64,000 nt of DNA from Porphyra umbilicalis (taxonomy: Eukaryota > Rhodophyta > Bangiophyceae > Bangiales > Bangiaceae): NCBI GenBank assembly GCA_002049455.2, contig KV919081.1:1-64000 (forward strand), given 5' to 3'. The position numbers and the translations under genes were made by a program. Shown piece after piece: positions 46,721-58,780 of the stretch (position 1 is the stretch's first letter; each line of letters opens with the position of its first letter). The notes under the pieces are model-generated. The model saw only the letters and a program-made list of their open reading frames with translations, made no database searches and was not told the DNA's origin.

Positions 46721-47974
46721 CGGTGGGACGTGGGAGACCCGTCAGGTAGGAAGACAAACAGCGAAAGACGCACTCGGTTCTTTATCTACAAATGACCTTC
46801 GCCAGGAACTTAGAGTGGTGTCTTTGAGCAGGGTGAACTCCGAGAAACCCTCAGACAAGAGGTACACATGCATACGCCAGTGGCACTGGGAATATGGGTT
46901 CCCAGCACCAGCGTGGACTGCATCCCTTCGAAAAACGACATAGCAGCCTATCAGCACACGCAGAACAAAGCAGTCGTCCTCCGTCGCAGCACACGTTGCC
47001 TCGTTCTGCACGACCGCATCAAGCGCCTTCTTCCTCCCTCCCGTCCTCTTTCTCCCCCGCCTCCAATGTAAGCCAATGGCTCCCGCAGGCCGCCTCTCAG
47101 AAACTTTCTTTGGACGAGGATCAGCCAATGAAGCTCTGTCAAGCTGTAGGCTATGTGCCTGCATTGGGGACAGGTCCAATGACCGCACATGGTGCCGTAC
47201 TCAAGTCCTTCGCGGCGCTTCAAAATGGGACGAGGCCATCCAGATGGCTGTCAGTGGGTTTCTTGGACTGCTGTGAGCCAGCCGGTCCCACGGGATGCCA
47301 GACGAAGAATATGTAGACGCCTCTGAGCCCATCCGGTACTGTCAGGTGGCATATGCGTGCTCCTGGTCGGTTGACTCTGTTTTTCTCCCCTGTCCTAGAG
47401 CAGTGCCTGTCCGTCGTCTCCATGATTTTATCACCCTTCCTGTCGTCGGACGTGGTCGGCTGGCGGTCCGCACGGTGGCTTCTCTTGCCGCCTGCGCTGT
47501 GGCGGCCAGCCCAATGGCGTAACCGTCACAAAGCATACCGCCTACCCAACCCAATTTTCCAGTGCGGGCAGGAGGTGGGCAGGGGGCAGGTGCGGGGTCT
47601 CCTTGACGGCATCCGACAGAACGTGTGGCACATCTGACGCGCCTCAGCTCCCCCCCCGCTGGCGCGACCGACCAAAGGCACGCAAAAGAAGTTGCCACCC
47701 TCATCAAAGAGGTAAACTGAAGAATGAAAAAACATCAACAAGCAGAAAGCCAGATGCCCTCACTGGCAATGAGAGCGCTGTGATTATCAATACAAAGTCC
47801 CTGTACACATAGAAGGCACTCCATGTTTCTTGCTGGACTGCCTTGCGCGCGACTATCCGTTCCAAATAGCCGGGTACGTCAACAGCAAGAAGTGATGAAG
47901 AAAAAAAATGGAAGTGTAGACATGCAGAGAAAACTCAGATATTGGCGCAGCAAAAAAATGAAAAAACGAACAGC

Positions 47975-49158
47975 TCACTCTCCATCCACGTAGTCCTCGT
48001 CTGCTCCACCGTGATGAAACCCCTCGTCTTTTCCTTGCTCATGGTTGTCGTCCTCTTCTCCCTCGCCGTCCCCACCGCCGCCATCGCCCGCAAAATCTGC
48101 GTCTTGACGAAGCCACTCCCAGTAAAACTGCCAAACCTGGCTCGCACACTGCGCCATCGTCAACGACCCCAACCCCACCCAACAATCAATCCAACATGCT
48201 TGCTCATGCGCTCCCCATTGGGGATGATAACACCATTCAACTTGTCCTCCGACGACTCGGCCGTTATCCACTGCTTCAGGATCGAGAAGACACCCTCCAC
48301 TGGAGCAAAGTCCCGTGAGTACGGAGGGAGACGCAGCACGAGGATGCCGTACTCGCGCGCCAAGTCTTCCGCCTCGTCGGAGTGGATGGTGGCGTTGTCG
48401 ATGAATAGGACGGAGCGAGCATGCTGCGCCTCCCAATCTTCGGCAGAAATGTCTGGATTCCACTTGCCCATTGACGGCGCGAGTTGGTGCATGAAGAGCG
48501 TGTAGTCTAGCGCGGTGTAGGTTGGCGGCACGGCGCAGGTCATCGTCTCCACGACTCCATCGATGCTCACAGCGGACATCACAGAGTAGCGGGGGCTCTT
48601 TCGTGGGTCTGAAACGAGCACCTCATCTTGAACGCCACGCAGCGCCCAGCCGTAGCGACGGTAGCTGGAAGAGCCGTCCTTGAGCACCTCGTCCATGCTC
48701 AAGATGCACTTGATGGGCAAACGGCGTATCTGCCTGGCAAACTCCCGACGTCGATGGGCGCAGCGCTCGCGGAAGTGGGTGGTGATACGCTTGTGGGTGT
48801 ACCCAACAGCACGCAGCACGCGTGACACGGTCGACGCCGAGTGCGCCAGCCCTTCCCAGCCGGGAAGTTCCGACAGTTGCCGCAACGTCTCAGAAATATC
48901 ACGCAAGAGGGCCTCTAGCGAGTCTACAATCAGCGACGTCACGGCTGCGAGAAATTTGGGGTTGAAAAGGGCATTGTCGTAGTGCTGTTGACCGAGGGCA
49001 TCATCAGGCCAAAAGGCTCCTGTGCGACGGAACACCTGGTACCACCGCCCCACGGTCGCAACGCTCACACCCCCCAGCTCGGCAGCGTCCTCCCAAGTCA
49101 TCCTGCCCCCAACCAACCAGTATATAACAAGCACGCGTCGGTCCTCCGCAAACGTCAT
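47975..49158 (-). CDS. Tc1/mariner-IS630-type DDE transposase, nearly intact
   Basis: From the ATG at 49158 the frame is open for 332 codons to a TGA at 48162-48160. An N-terminal helix-turn-helix (TWEDAAELGGVSVATVGRWY) leads to a DDE_3-type core with all three acidic residues: Asp156 in ILSMDEVLKDG, Asp254 in LFIDNATIH and Glu288 in APVEGVFS. There are 33 residues between the last two. Near 48190 another frame takes over smoothly with MAQCASQVWQFYWEWLRQDA and a Gly/Asp/Glu-rich tail to 47975, so either a frameshift or a small intron has detached the natural C-terminus. The same frame upstream is open to 49260. I found no convincing terminal inverted repeats around it. Confidence 0.8.
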
Positions 49159-49644
49159 GCCGGCGGCTAAAATTCCTGACGGACGCGCAGTCCACTGCAA
49201 CACTGCATGGACGCGCACATGCAAAATTCCGGCACCACCAGACAGGAGGACACTCGTCACTGCAATTAGGCCCGCTCTCCACTACGTCAGTACCAAGCCT
49301 GTGACAGCAAGAAATCCGAAGTAGACGGCCGCCGGAGATAACAGCGGTCATGCGGGAATGACGTGTTGCATGCGCACGTCAGCGGGCGGGCTCAGGCCGA
49401 GGTGGTCTGACGCGCAGACACCCAGACCTCCCCGCTGCCCACGCATTCGACCAACAAATGACAAGCGTACGAGATCCCGCATAAATGGAGAACCTAAGGG
49501 GTATCCTCAGAAGATGCGTATAAGCGAGTTGCCAAAACACACAGAACGCCCCCGCACGCCGCCTTACCCGATCGCCCACCGCCAAGCTCCACGCCGCAGG
49601 CACAGGTAGCGGCTCAACAGGTTTTTGCCTCTAAGACAGAACGG

Positions 49645-51241
49645 AGTGCATCCAGCGCGGGACGGTGCCGCCCTTCTGTCACCAGTCTCGCTGCGAAAGA
49701 CATGTGCTGCTGTACTCAAAACTCTACAGCTTTATCTGCTGTCGACGACGCACCTGCCACACCAGTTCATGGAGGATGCGAAGGTCAGTGCTACAGACTC
49801 ACAGGAGCTACAAATGATCCCAGACCTGTATGATACGCGGTCAGCGCACCGCAGTGGCGGTGGCACATGTTGGAGCGAGACCCAGGATGCGTCGGCAGGA
49901 GCGGGATGTGAAAATCAGCGAAGAAAGCAAGTAAAGCGTCAGGAGTACTACAAGATATTACAAGGGCGGGGAAACCAGCACAATGAAAAGACACGGGAGA
50001 CAAAGCAACCCCACTGCTCTTAGTATTAGTCTCACTTCACAGCAATATGCCAATGACCCATAGAATCAATAAAGAACAAGAGCATTAGATGCTGATGTGA
50101 CCTCAATCGCTCTCCCCTCGGCTGAAGAAGAGAGGCCTGCCCCCTCGTCCTTCTTTCCCACGGTTCCTAAAGTTGTACAGGTGCTCAATGATGACCGCCT
50201 CTATGGCGGCCGTCTCTGCCCCTACCACCAAAGCCACAGCCGCAGCCGCACCTGAGGCGGTCAGCACGTGTTCCCAACTATCGCATGCAAATCAAAAACA
50301 CCGATTGCGAAAACCACCCCCGCCCTGCTGGTGCAGCCGTGCATGAAAAGGTGATAGATGATACTCTCGTGTCTTGTCTCATACCTGTGTTCGCCCGATC
50401 AGGGGTCGGCGTACCCGAGCACACGTGAATTTCATGGTGTTGGTGACGGTAGTCATAGGATAGCGGTCAACATGATACGAGGGAGGATCGGGGGTCGAAC
50501 AGCGCCTCGACGGAGGCGCGTACTCGGAGAATGGACGCCATGACGATGGTAGATGGTGATGGGATGGGCATGGAGCGCTGTCAACGCATGGCACGGGGCC
50601 ATGAGGCAGAATTCGCGGTTTGCAATGCCGTCAGAGAGGATTGCCTGGCACAAATGCCGGCCCTGAGAGGGTGCAAGGAGACGTGGTGTCAGACAGCACG
50701 TTCACAGGCTGATTTCGTTGGCCATCGGTTGCGCTGGCACACCACCACGCAATTCATGTGCGGTGTGGGGCCATCGGGCCTGCAACTGACTCGTCTGGAC
50801 GGGATGTGCCAGTCGTGACCCACAGGGCCATCTTCGTGGCGCACGTGTGACACCGTCTGCCAGAAGTCAACCGGTCATTCTTGTTGGGCCTGTCTGCTGT
50901 TCCCGTAGTGCCTCCTGATCAGCTCTGGGCTTCTTTCACAAGCGCGGCTGTCCGAGAGTCGCTTGCCTTTCCAGGAAAGAGGGCAGGAATCAAGCCGAAG
51001 GGCCCTTTTCCGTCAAAAGAAATCCGCATCTTGGTGCAGCTTGCTAGCTTTCGTAGTCAGAGGCGAGTTTTTCGTGGCCCTCCAAAATAAACGGGAACCA
51101 AGTTCAATCAGCTGTCGTGGCTCACCCGTCAGCGTCCTTCGACTTGGAAAAAGCAGAGAGAATGAGAGCAGTGGGACGCTTACAGACTCTCGCAGTGAGC
51201 CTGGTGACAGAAGGGCGGCACCGTCCCGCGCTGGATGCACT
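49645..51241. mobile_element. 1.6-kb element with about 57-bp terminal inverted repeats
   Basis: AGTGCATCCAGCGCGGGACG with its continuation to CTTCTGTCACCAG (49645-49685) is repeated in reverse complement at 51201-51241 without mismatch over 41 bp. Weaker similarity continues inward for some 16 bp. No target duplication is evident. The interior contains only short ORFs on both strands, without domains. It abuts the 5' side of the spliced pseudogene at 51426. Confidence 0.65.
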
Positions 51242-51425
51242 GGGTTTCGAAAGTGAGACCGAGCTCCGAAACCAGACGTGCGCGCTTTTTCGGGTTTCTT
51301 TCCGTTGGTGCCCTGTCGCCCACGTATGGAGCTTTTGTGCTCGTCTGTGGTCCTGCTGGCTGTGAGAGGCGAGCGGGCGCCGCTGTGCATGCCGTTGTGA
51401 CGTCTGCCGACGTCGTCGGAGTGTC

Positions 51426-53124
51426 GTGCTCCGCCTGGTTGTTTTCTGTCTTTGTGCTGCGCCGTCTCGAGCACGAGGGCTCTGCAACCGCCGATACGTC
51501 GGCACCAGAAGGCTTGTCGACAGCAGTCGCCGGCAGCGGGGGCTTGCCGAGTGCAAGTTTTCTGGCTACCAGTCGCAGGAGGGCTGTGCCAAGCACGATG
51601 CTCGCAATTGCGACATGGTCACCATCGAGTGTCCGTGCCTGTTGAGCCCGAAGAGCCCCCTATTTGAGACGCCCCCGCGCCACATCAATTCGTGCAAGAT
51701 TCAAGCAAGTGGTCCTCCTACGCCGCACTGTGACCTTTGCGTCCAGGAGGGGCACACGGCCATGACGATCAAATACGACTCGCTCTGCGAAAAGGTAAGC
51801 GTTGACGCCCCTTCTATTCCAGGAGAAGACGAGCGGAGAACACGTGGACTGCCATGGTTCCCGTTGCTGTTTTTGTCTTTACTCTAATGTGCGACCTTTT
51901 TTAGAACTTCTCCAATTCTCTTCTGGCCCTTCTACGTCTGGATTGTGGATGGCCGGCCCCCCGTCATGTTTTTCTCTTTCAGGCCACCGAGAAAGGCAAA
52001 GTCGTTTACCGCCACAAACGGAATTTCGTGATGTCTGCCTCGGTGATGGTTTGCAAGGCGGCCACTATGACGGACGAGTACGTCACGTGCGCGCGGGAGG
52101 CCGCTCAGAAGCGGTATGCGGAGAAGGACAACAACCACCGCAAAGAGAAGGCCGCCAACAAGGCGTACCACACTGTCCACCCATTGGTAGTCTAACGCGA
52201 CGGTGCAGCAGCGGGCTCAAGTGCCGCCGGGGCCTCCGCGGAGCCGGGCTGCGCCGACGTGGACATGGGCAACCTCATGGCCATCGCCAGCCGCCGAGGC
52301 AAGGCCACGGCTGCTACGCACGAGAAGAACAAAGAGAAGCTGCGGGCGGCCTTTGCCTACCGTGGGGCGGGGTACTCTTCCGCAAGCGCGAAGATTTTGG
52401 CGGCGGCGGACCAGGCGGGTGGTTTGCCAGCATTGCTGGACGGCGGCCCTCGTCGTCGACGTGACGTCCTGCTTGCCGTTAACACGCCGCTGAAGAAAAT
52501 CCAGACCGCGTTGTCTGTGCATGGGTCAGCCCGCTCAACCTCGCGGGCGCTGGCGCTCGCGGCCTCCCCCATGCGCCTGCGCGCGCCGACAGCGTCGCCC
52601 GGTAGTCGGCTAGTGGCTAACGGCGTTTTCAACACCATTGACGCAGACCAAGAGCCGTCTGCTTCCGCACAAGATGCAGCGGTCGTGCGGCCCGCGGTGA
52701 ACGCGGCAGGCCTGCTGAACCCAAGCGGTGTCTTCGACTTGCTTCAGAAGCAGTACACGATCAAGGACGACGCTGTCCACCTCGGTTTGGTCAAGAAGGT
52801 GCTTGTGGAGTAGGGCATATCAGGGGCAGTCGTGATTAATGAGGACACCCCCGTTTGAGAGCTCGTCGGAATTTTTGAGGGTACGCTGAAAGACGCCAAC
52901 CAGTGGTCCTTTGGACACAAGCGGTCCATGGATATCTTTTTCCGCCACTGTCGTAAGGGCGTCGCACTGTGATGCTGTGTTGTTTGCTTGCATGTCTTCG
53001 TTCTTTTCTGATCTTTTTCCCAACAGCTGATGGGCGCCTGTGGTGCCATGGTTATGCACTTGCGGAGTGTCCACGCGCAGAGCGTTATAGAGGTGAGGCA
53101 TACAAGGCAGTGCCGCAATATTAA
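51426..53124 (+). pseudogene. Spliced Cys-rich gene of unknown function with three in-frame stops
   Basis: Three exons join in frame with GT-AG introns. The first is open from about 51426 to 51794 (donor GTAAGC), the second is 51983-52952 (donor GTAAGG) and the third is 53027-53124, ending in TAA. Exon 1 carries a Cys/His-rich segment: CKFSGYQSQEGCAKH, CDMVTIECPC, CDLCVQEGH. Exon 2 is basic and helical (KVVYRHKRNFVMSASVMVCK, NNHRKEKAANKAYH), then Ala-rich with VFDLLQKQYTIKDDAVHLGL. Exon 3 reads PDGRLWCHGYALAECPRAER. Exon 2 has stops at 52193 (TAA), 52811 (TAG) and 52856 (TGA), with coding sense resuming after each. The pattern suggests a once-functional zinc-finger-like protein, perhaps carried by a transposon. 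Start and 5' exons are not resolved. Confidence 0.55.
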
Positions 53125-53600
53125 GAAGCAAGTCAAGGAGCTCGCTGCCGCCGACGCTAGAATCCGACGGCATACTCCTTACCTCCCCATGCGATGCTCG
53201 CTGCCCCATCGGGATCTCTTGCGACCTCCGCCCACCTGGCGGTGGACAGCAGCGCCCGCCACGTGCGCGCTCCCCCAGCAACGGGCATCGCTTTCCCGTG
53301 ACCAGGTTCTGCTCCATGCGGGCAGCCCGCTCCCCCGGCCTCCCCCGGGCCCTACTGGCCTCCCCCATCCCGGCGTCCTCTCACAACCGATGGCGCGGAA
53401 AGGGTCAGTTTTCGTCTGTTGTTCTCTGTTTTCCCTCGCTTGCACGAGTATGATACGGGAACCACATGTCGGGGATCCTGCGCTGCTGTCATGTCTCTAC
53501 GAGTCGTACATTGGCACGAGGCCTGGTGAACACTGTGATTCTCGCGACCGGCATCGAGCGGCTGAGATTGAACGGCACCGAATTACAGTGCCTCGCCCGA

Positions 53601-53640
53601 ACTTGCTGTGACTTGCTGTGACTTGCTGTGACTTGCTGTG
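53601..53640 (+). repeat. Four perfect 10-bp repeats ACTTGCTGTG
   Basis: Units at 53601, 53611, 53621 and 53631 are identical. It is a short microsatellite between the spliced pseudogene and the hAT-like element at 53925. Confidence 0.9.
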
Positions 53641-53924
53641 AGCTTTTCTCAGATCCGATCACTCTTAGGCGACGCGCCATACATAGTATAGTTCACAGTG
53701 TCCGAATATTCAGACCGCTGGAGATCAAAAGAAGGCACCCAGGAAATCAAACAAACCGCGAGGACCCCCAACCCATGGTTAGGCGGCCCGGGGTGAGACC
53801 CTTCTTGCGCACATCTGCGCGACATGCCTGACAAAATGCCCGGTTTTCTGCGGGGAGAAAAACACATTGTGAAGGGGGGGTGGGGATATGTTGCATGCAA
53901 ACTCCAAGCAGGGAACCTGCGCCA

Positions 53925-55389
53925 TGGGGCTCGTTGCAGGATCCACGACGAGGCCCTTTTTCCTCGATTCCGCGACGAGAAACCTGTCAAGCTGGTGAAA
54001 AAAAAACCTTGAAGGCCCTTGTGAGAGCTTTTCTCGTCGAATTCCATATTCTGCTTGTCTGTGGCTACGTATTTGCATTTTTCACACTATTCTTGGATGC
54101 TTCAGGACCGTCACTGAGAGCGCCTTCAAGTGATGTAGAACAGCATGGTGTGAGATGGAGCATGAGGAAGGTGACAAGGGACAACGAGGCCTCATCGAGC
54201 AAGCGAGTAGGGTCGCAACGATGTTTGAACATAAAGCTCGTTGAGCTCTTAAACCCCGCTGCTAGCAAGCTGTCATATTAAGTCGATCACAGGGTGCGGA
54301 GATACTGCGAAGACGACTGTCCGTGCGAGTTGCACCTGGATTCAAGCGAGCAATATGGAATTGATACGCCCGTTGTGGATGCCAGCTGTCATGGATCTGA
54401 GGAGTCAAAGAATGGAAACACAACTGAACTAAGAATTAATGAGTCCCATCGACCGAGCTGAAGCGGGATGCATCCGGAGGCGAACGACGCGGGTTGCCAA
54501 TGTCCAAGAACGGGGCTGAGAGCGCGTTCCGATCCGCCCGTGACCCTGGCTGAATACGCGAATTCCACGCGACCCCGACGCCTTCGTTGAGCGAGTCAAG
54601 TCGATGTGCAGCGCAATGCTTCCATGCAGCGCCATCGCTGCCGCTATTCGATCTGAAGGGGATCCTTCCGCAGCCTTTTGCAGGTATTGCCGGCTGACGC
54701 GGGTGCCACAGTCTTGGGAGAACGGGGAGATGCTGGACCCCGGGGGCACGAGGTCGCGACCAGCACCGGGGATATCTGCGGTGCCGGGGTCTGCCTGATT
54801 GGTGGTCGAACGGGAAGCAGAGGCGATAGTTGCCGCTTTGAAACGCGTGCGGATGAGTGGGTCCGCGCATGGCACGCCGCATGGCCGCCCCCGAGGGCAG
54901 GTTCCCCGTGTTCGCGTCGTCACCGCGTTCGTACCAAGTCGTTGTGAAAAACACTCGGTGACACTTCTGAGGCAATGCAACATGTGTCTTTTGTTAGCCA
55001 CGATGGTTGTTCGTGGCTGCCAACCGCCGCGCTGCGGAATGGCGGGAAAACAAGGAGGAGGCCATGTGCGGCCGAATCATGCGCTGTTGTGTAAGTCATT
55101 GGCCGGCACTTGAGTCTGTTTTTCTCCTACTTGTGGAGCTCTTTCTCTCTCTTGTACGAATTTTCGCAACTTGCGCGTAGCCCTACATTGTCTACTTGTC
55201 AGGACTTCGGAGCATTTAAATGACCTATAATACAGGCCAAGAGCTGATATTTTCGAAGTCGAGAATCTCGATCAGGCATATCATAACCGAGTGACGAGGT
55301 TTTGACGAGAAAAGTACCCTCGTCAACGAGCAAAAACGAGCGATCGGGGGGAAAAAACGCCCTCGTCGTGGATCCTGCAACGAGCCCCA
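53925..55389. mobile_element. Probable hAT-like element, 1465 bp
   Basis: The terminal repeat TGGGGCTCGTTGCAGGATCC continues with ACGACGAGG (29 bp perfect) at 53925-53953 and in reverse complement at 55361-55389. The flanks CTGCGCCA (53917-53924) and CTGCGCTG (55390-55397) share six of eight bases, a weathered 8-bp duplication. CTCGTCG/CGACGAG motifs recur just inside both ends (53970-54045 and 55290-55340). The interior has only short ORFs. Confidence 0.6.
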
Positions 55390-55693
55390 CTGCGCTGGTT
55401 GGTAAGACCCACTGTGCTGCTGGACACACCGTCCAGCAGGCGCCACGTGCGCTGCCTCGTCAGCATGCATGATGCGGTCCTGATCTAGCCGACAGCCAAT
55501 ACTTTTAAAGATTCGGCCCACCCTTTGCGCCAATCAACGTTTGCCATCCGGGGTAAAACGCCACGTGTTCCGACAGCAGCATAGAAGCTTCGCTAAAATC
55601 TCGAGCGTATACAACCGGATATAGACTGTACAGTCATTATTCGCTTATGTGCCATTCACTTGGAGAGCATGCTCCACAAGTGAATGGCCCCTA

Positions 55694-55982
55694 GTGTCTA
55701 TTCTACTGCTCCCGAGGCTCAAATGAGGCTCAGATGAGGCTCAAATGAGGCTCCCTCTCATATGGCCTGGAAACGCGCCCTTTTTGGGGTGTCTGGGGCA
55801 CCCCCTCCGAGTTTTCATCGTACACAGCCGCCGAGTTGGCCCATAGGTGAGTGGACTGCGCCGAGTCCAGATCTATTCTCAGAAAGAGCAGCTGAGGCCG
55901 GGAACATGGTCACAGAGAGGCATCGAAAACAGCCTCAAATGAGGGGAATCGGCTCAAATGAGGCGGCCAGTAGAATAGACAC
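55694..55982. mobile_element. 289-bp MITE of the GTGTCTATTCTAC family
   Basis: GTGTCTATTCTACTG (55694-55708) and CAGTAGAATAGACAC (55968-55982) are perfect inverted ends flanked by TA on both sides (55692-55693 and 55983-55984). Inside the left end GAGGCTCAAATGAGGCTC is repeated in tandem (55713-55755, one unit with CAGAT). Inside the right end CCTCAAATGAGG and GGCTCAAATGAGGC occur. It is a short deletion derivative with no coding sequence. Confidence 0.8.
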
Positions 55983-56379
55983 TAAAGTCTATCTCATCTT
56001 ATTAGTCCTATGGAAAAACGGCTCTGGTTTCGGCGCATGTACATCAATCGACCCCAAACTTCGTAGACGTATCAGAGGGTGGCCCTCGGGTCCTCAGAAG
56101 AAAAAACGGAGCACGAAGCGCAGCACATCGCACCCGTTGATGCCCACTTCCGCATTCGTATCGATCAGGGGCATCCGATCCGCCCGATTCTCGACAGCAC
56201 CCGATTTATGACTGACCAAATCGGGAGGAACGCAAGGACAGGGAGGCTACGTTTTCAGCCTCGTGATCGAGATCTCGTCATGGAGAAGGAGCAAGGACGG
56301 TGGCAGCTGACCAAAGGAAGAGAATTCACAGTGAACAAGTATCTGAGAAGCGTCAGCCATATCAACTTACTGGCAGCGG

Positions 56380-57030
56380 CCTCCGACTGATGCGCACAGC
56401 TGGACGCCCACCGGCGTCGGCGGCATGCTGCCCTGGCTGTCGGCGCCGGCTGCCACCGCCCCCGCACGCGCGCCGTCTGAGCGCAGTTCCGCCTCCGTCC
56501 CCTGCCCCCCCCCCCCCCCACCCGCCCACGCTCGGGCCCTTCTGGTGGTGGGCCGGCGCGGTTGGCCCGTGCGGGCTGTGGGGTCGGCAACGGGGCGGTG
56601 GATGTAGGCGCGGTGGCGGATACGGTTTCGATCGCGGCGCCGCCGCCGGCAGCGGCGGGTGCAGCCGTAGCGCTGACGCCGCTTGCCACGGCGGGTGCGG
56701 CGCACGCAACCACGTCCGCGGTTGGAGCTCGCCCGTCGCCGGCGGCGTCAGCCGCCGCGCTGAAGTGCAGAGCGGCGCTCGTCGCCACCGACGCGACGCT
56801 CGTCACCGCCGACGCAAAGCAACTGCAGTTGCGGAGCAGCTGTTCCCACAACCCCCCCCCCACCCCCCCCCGCCCCCCCCCCACATAGCGCTCCCCGGCG
56901 GCGCCGTTGCTTTTTTGGAGCGAATAGTCCGCTTCGGCCACCGGTGCAGTGGCACACACACGCTGCCCCACGACGGCGACCGCGGGAGGCTCGACAGCGA
57001 CGGCGGGGGAAGGGTGGGGGGGTAAGTGTG
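56380..57030. repeat. GC-rich low-complexity island
   Basis: Short GC-rich stretch with C-runs of 10-14 bases (56507-56519, 56861-56881) and Ala-coding triplets. Both strands carry ORFs (332 codons on minus, 241 on plus), none with a domain. A host exon cannot be excluded, but I see no splice or codon evidence. Sequence from 57030 to 57729 has no recognised gene. Confidence 0.5.
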
Positions 57031-57733
57031 CGATGGCGCTTGAGCCACTCAGAGAGGCTTTCGAGGGCATTCTTGGTTTTAATTTGGGAGTGCCCATGCA
57101 CAGGCGCTCATTGGCTACTGACGAAGCGCGCGACTCGATGCACTGCCGGATCTCGTGAGATCGAATGTCAGAAATCGCGCAAGAGATCGCACTTCTGGAT
57201 GAGCGAACTTTTAAGTAGCCTCCCAATGTCATGGGATCGCTGCAACAAAACATTTACGCTTCTTCTCGACATACTCTTTACTGACGTCTACCTTCGGCCA
57301 GTGGGTTTGGAGCGCTGCGCAGAATAGTGCACTCGAATGCACGAGGTATGTGAACATGGGACAAATGCGAGAAACGGTGCTGTGACCTCGTGCGGCTCGC
57401 CCAGTGTGCCGGAAGGCCTGAAAACGATGCGTCTGAGCCGTATCTTTTCGACATAGGTGTGCCGTTGAAGGGCTTCCTACAGAAGAATGCGTACCATTTC
57501 TTGTGGTAAAAAGGTTTGGCGGGTCTCTATCCCTTGTGTGAAGACTGCTTGTCATTTGCGGTCGTAGCGGCGGAGTTCTGGTCTCTTCAAAAAAAGTGCG
57601 GTTCTCAGAGGACTAATAGAGTGAGACAGACTTTAGAGCCTCAGTACCGCGATCTCTCGCGATCTCGGACTGAAAGAGGGTGCTACTTTTGTGGCGCACC
57701 CCTGCCATGAAAACGCATAACGACTGTACTCTA

Positions 57734-58456
57734 GTGTCTATTCTACCGCAAAATCGCATCAAATGATGCGGTGCTGCGCATCAAATGATGCGGTGTCGGA
57801 ATCGCGGTTTCCGGGGCATCTGAGTGGGAAATCGGCCCTGTTGGCACCTATAAACCCACGTTGTTGCTGTTCTCGTCGGCAGTATGGAGCTGGGTGGTCG
57901 CCTTGTCAGCCCAGCATAAAGAAGACCCGTTGAGGATGTCCCTCATATGAAAAAAAGGATGAAAGCCCACTCAGAGGGCATCTGCCGGCGGGGCCGAGCA
58001 TCGCCCTCCCCCCCCCCCCCGCTCCAGAACCCCCAAATACGTCGATTTGGACTTGCAACAGCCACTGTGGGGGCCCCGCGTACTCGTCTTGTTCGACGTG
58101 CGGAGGCTGTCCGAACATGTTGTTTCTGCCTAGGGACACCTCTGTGTCTCATAGAAAGGGTACGTGGAGTCTCCTGGAGCCGGACAACCCATGAAGAGCT
58201 CTGCTTCGTATGGGGCGGGGGGCGGGGGGGACATGGCAGGATGGTCTGCTGGGTGCTTCTGCGGCATCGCCTCTATGGGAAGGAAGAAATATATTCTGGG
58301 CGGCCTCCTTCTACCCCAAGGATAAAAAGCCTACGCAGGACCCGTTCCTGCCGTCAGAATGAGCAACGGAGCAGCCATTCTCTCGTAGCAGAAGACAGAA
58401 AAACCGCATCAATTGATGCGAATCGCATCAAATGATGCGGTCGGTAGAATAGACAC
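57734..58456. mobile_element. 723-bp member of the GTGTCTATTCTAC family
   Basis: GTGTCTATTCTACCG (57734-57748) and CGGTAGAATAGACAC (58442-58456) are perfect inverted ends with TA on both sides (57732-57733 and 58457-58458). Two GCATCAAATGATGC repeats follow the left end (57754-57792) and GCATCAATTGATGC plus GCATCAAATGATGC precede the right end (58406-58440). The body is homologous to 37098-38114, including CATCTGAGTGGGAAATCGGC and GTGCGGAGGCTGTC. No transposase is encoded. Confidence 0.8.
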
Positions 58457-58780
58457 TAGAGGCTTCGCTATCAAAGAAGGAGCTATAGAATACACGCCCG
58501 TCACCATGAAGGCAGTGAAGATACGCTGCAATGAAGAAAGATCAGCCCTCGAAGCGACGATCATAGGCATCCAAACACGAGAACAAAGGACAAGGCTCCA
58601 AATGAAATGCACAACGCGACGTAAGAATAAACGCAACAGGAAAGAACTCTTAAGCGACGTGCACCTTCTCCCAATGGTATCTCGGCGCTGCCCAAAGTGC
58701 GCGACACGTTCAAGACATCGGCAACAACGCTGGTTGCGCGCGACCATGCGAAACGCTGGGTCAGACTTGTCCACAGCCGT

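Noticed and set aside
44464..46943. Plus and minus ORFs of 275-414 codons
   Set aside because: Compositional ORFs in the GC-rich repeat island. Several frames are open at once and none starts with a plausible protein N-terminus.
56255..57253. Minus-strand ORF of 332 codons
   Set aside because: Ala/Pro-rich translation of a GC island with C-runs. A hidden exon is possible, but nothing supports one.
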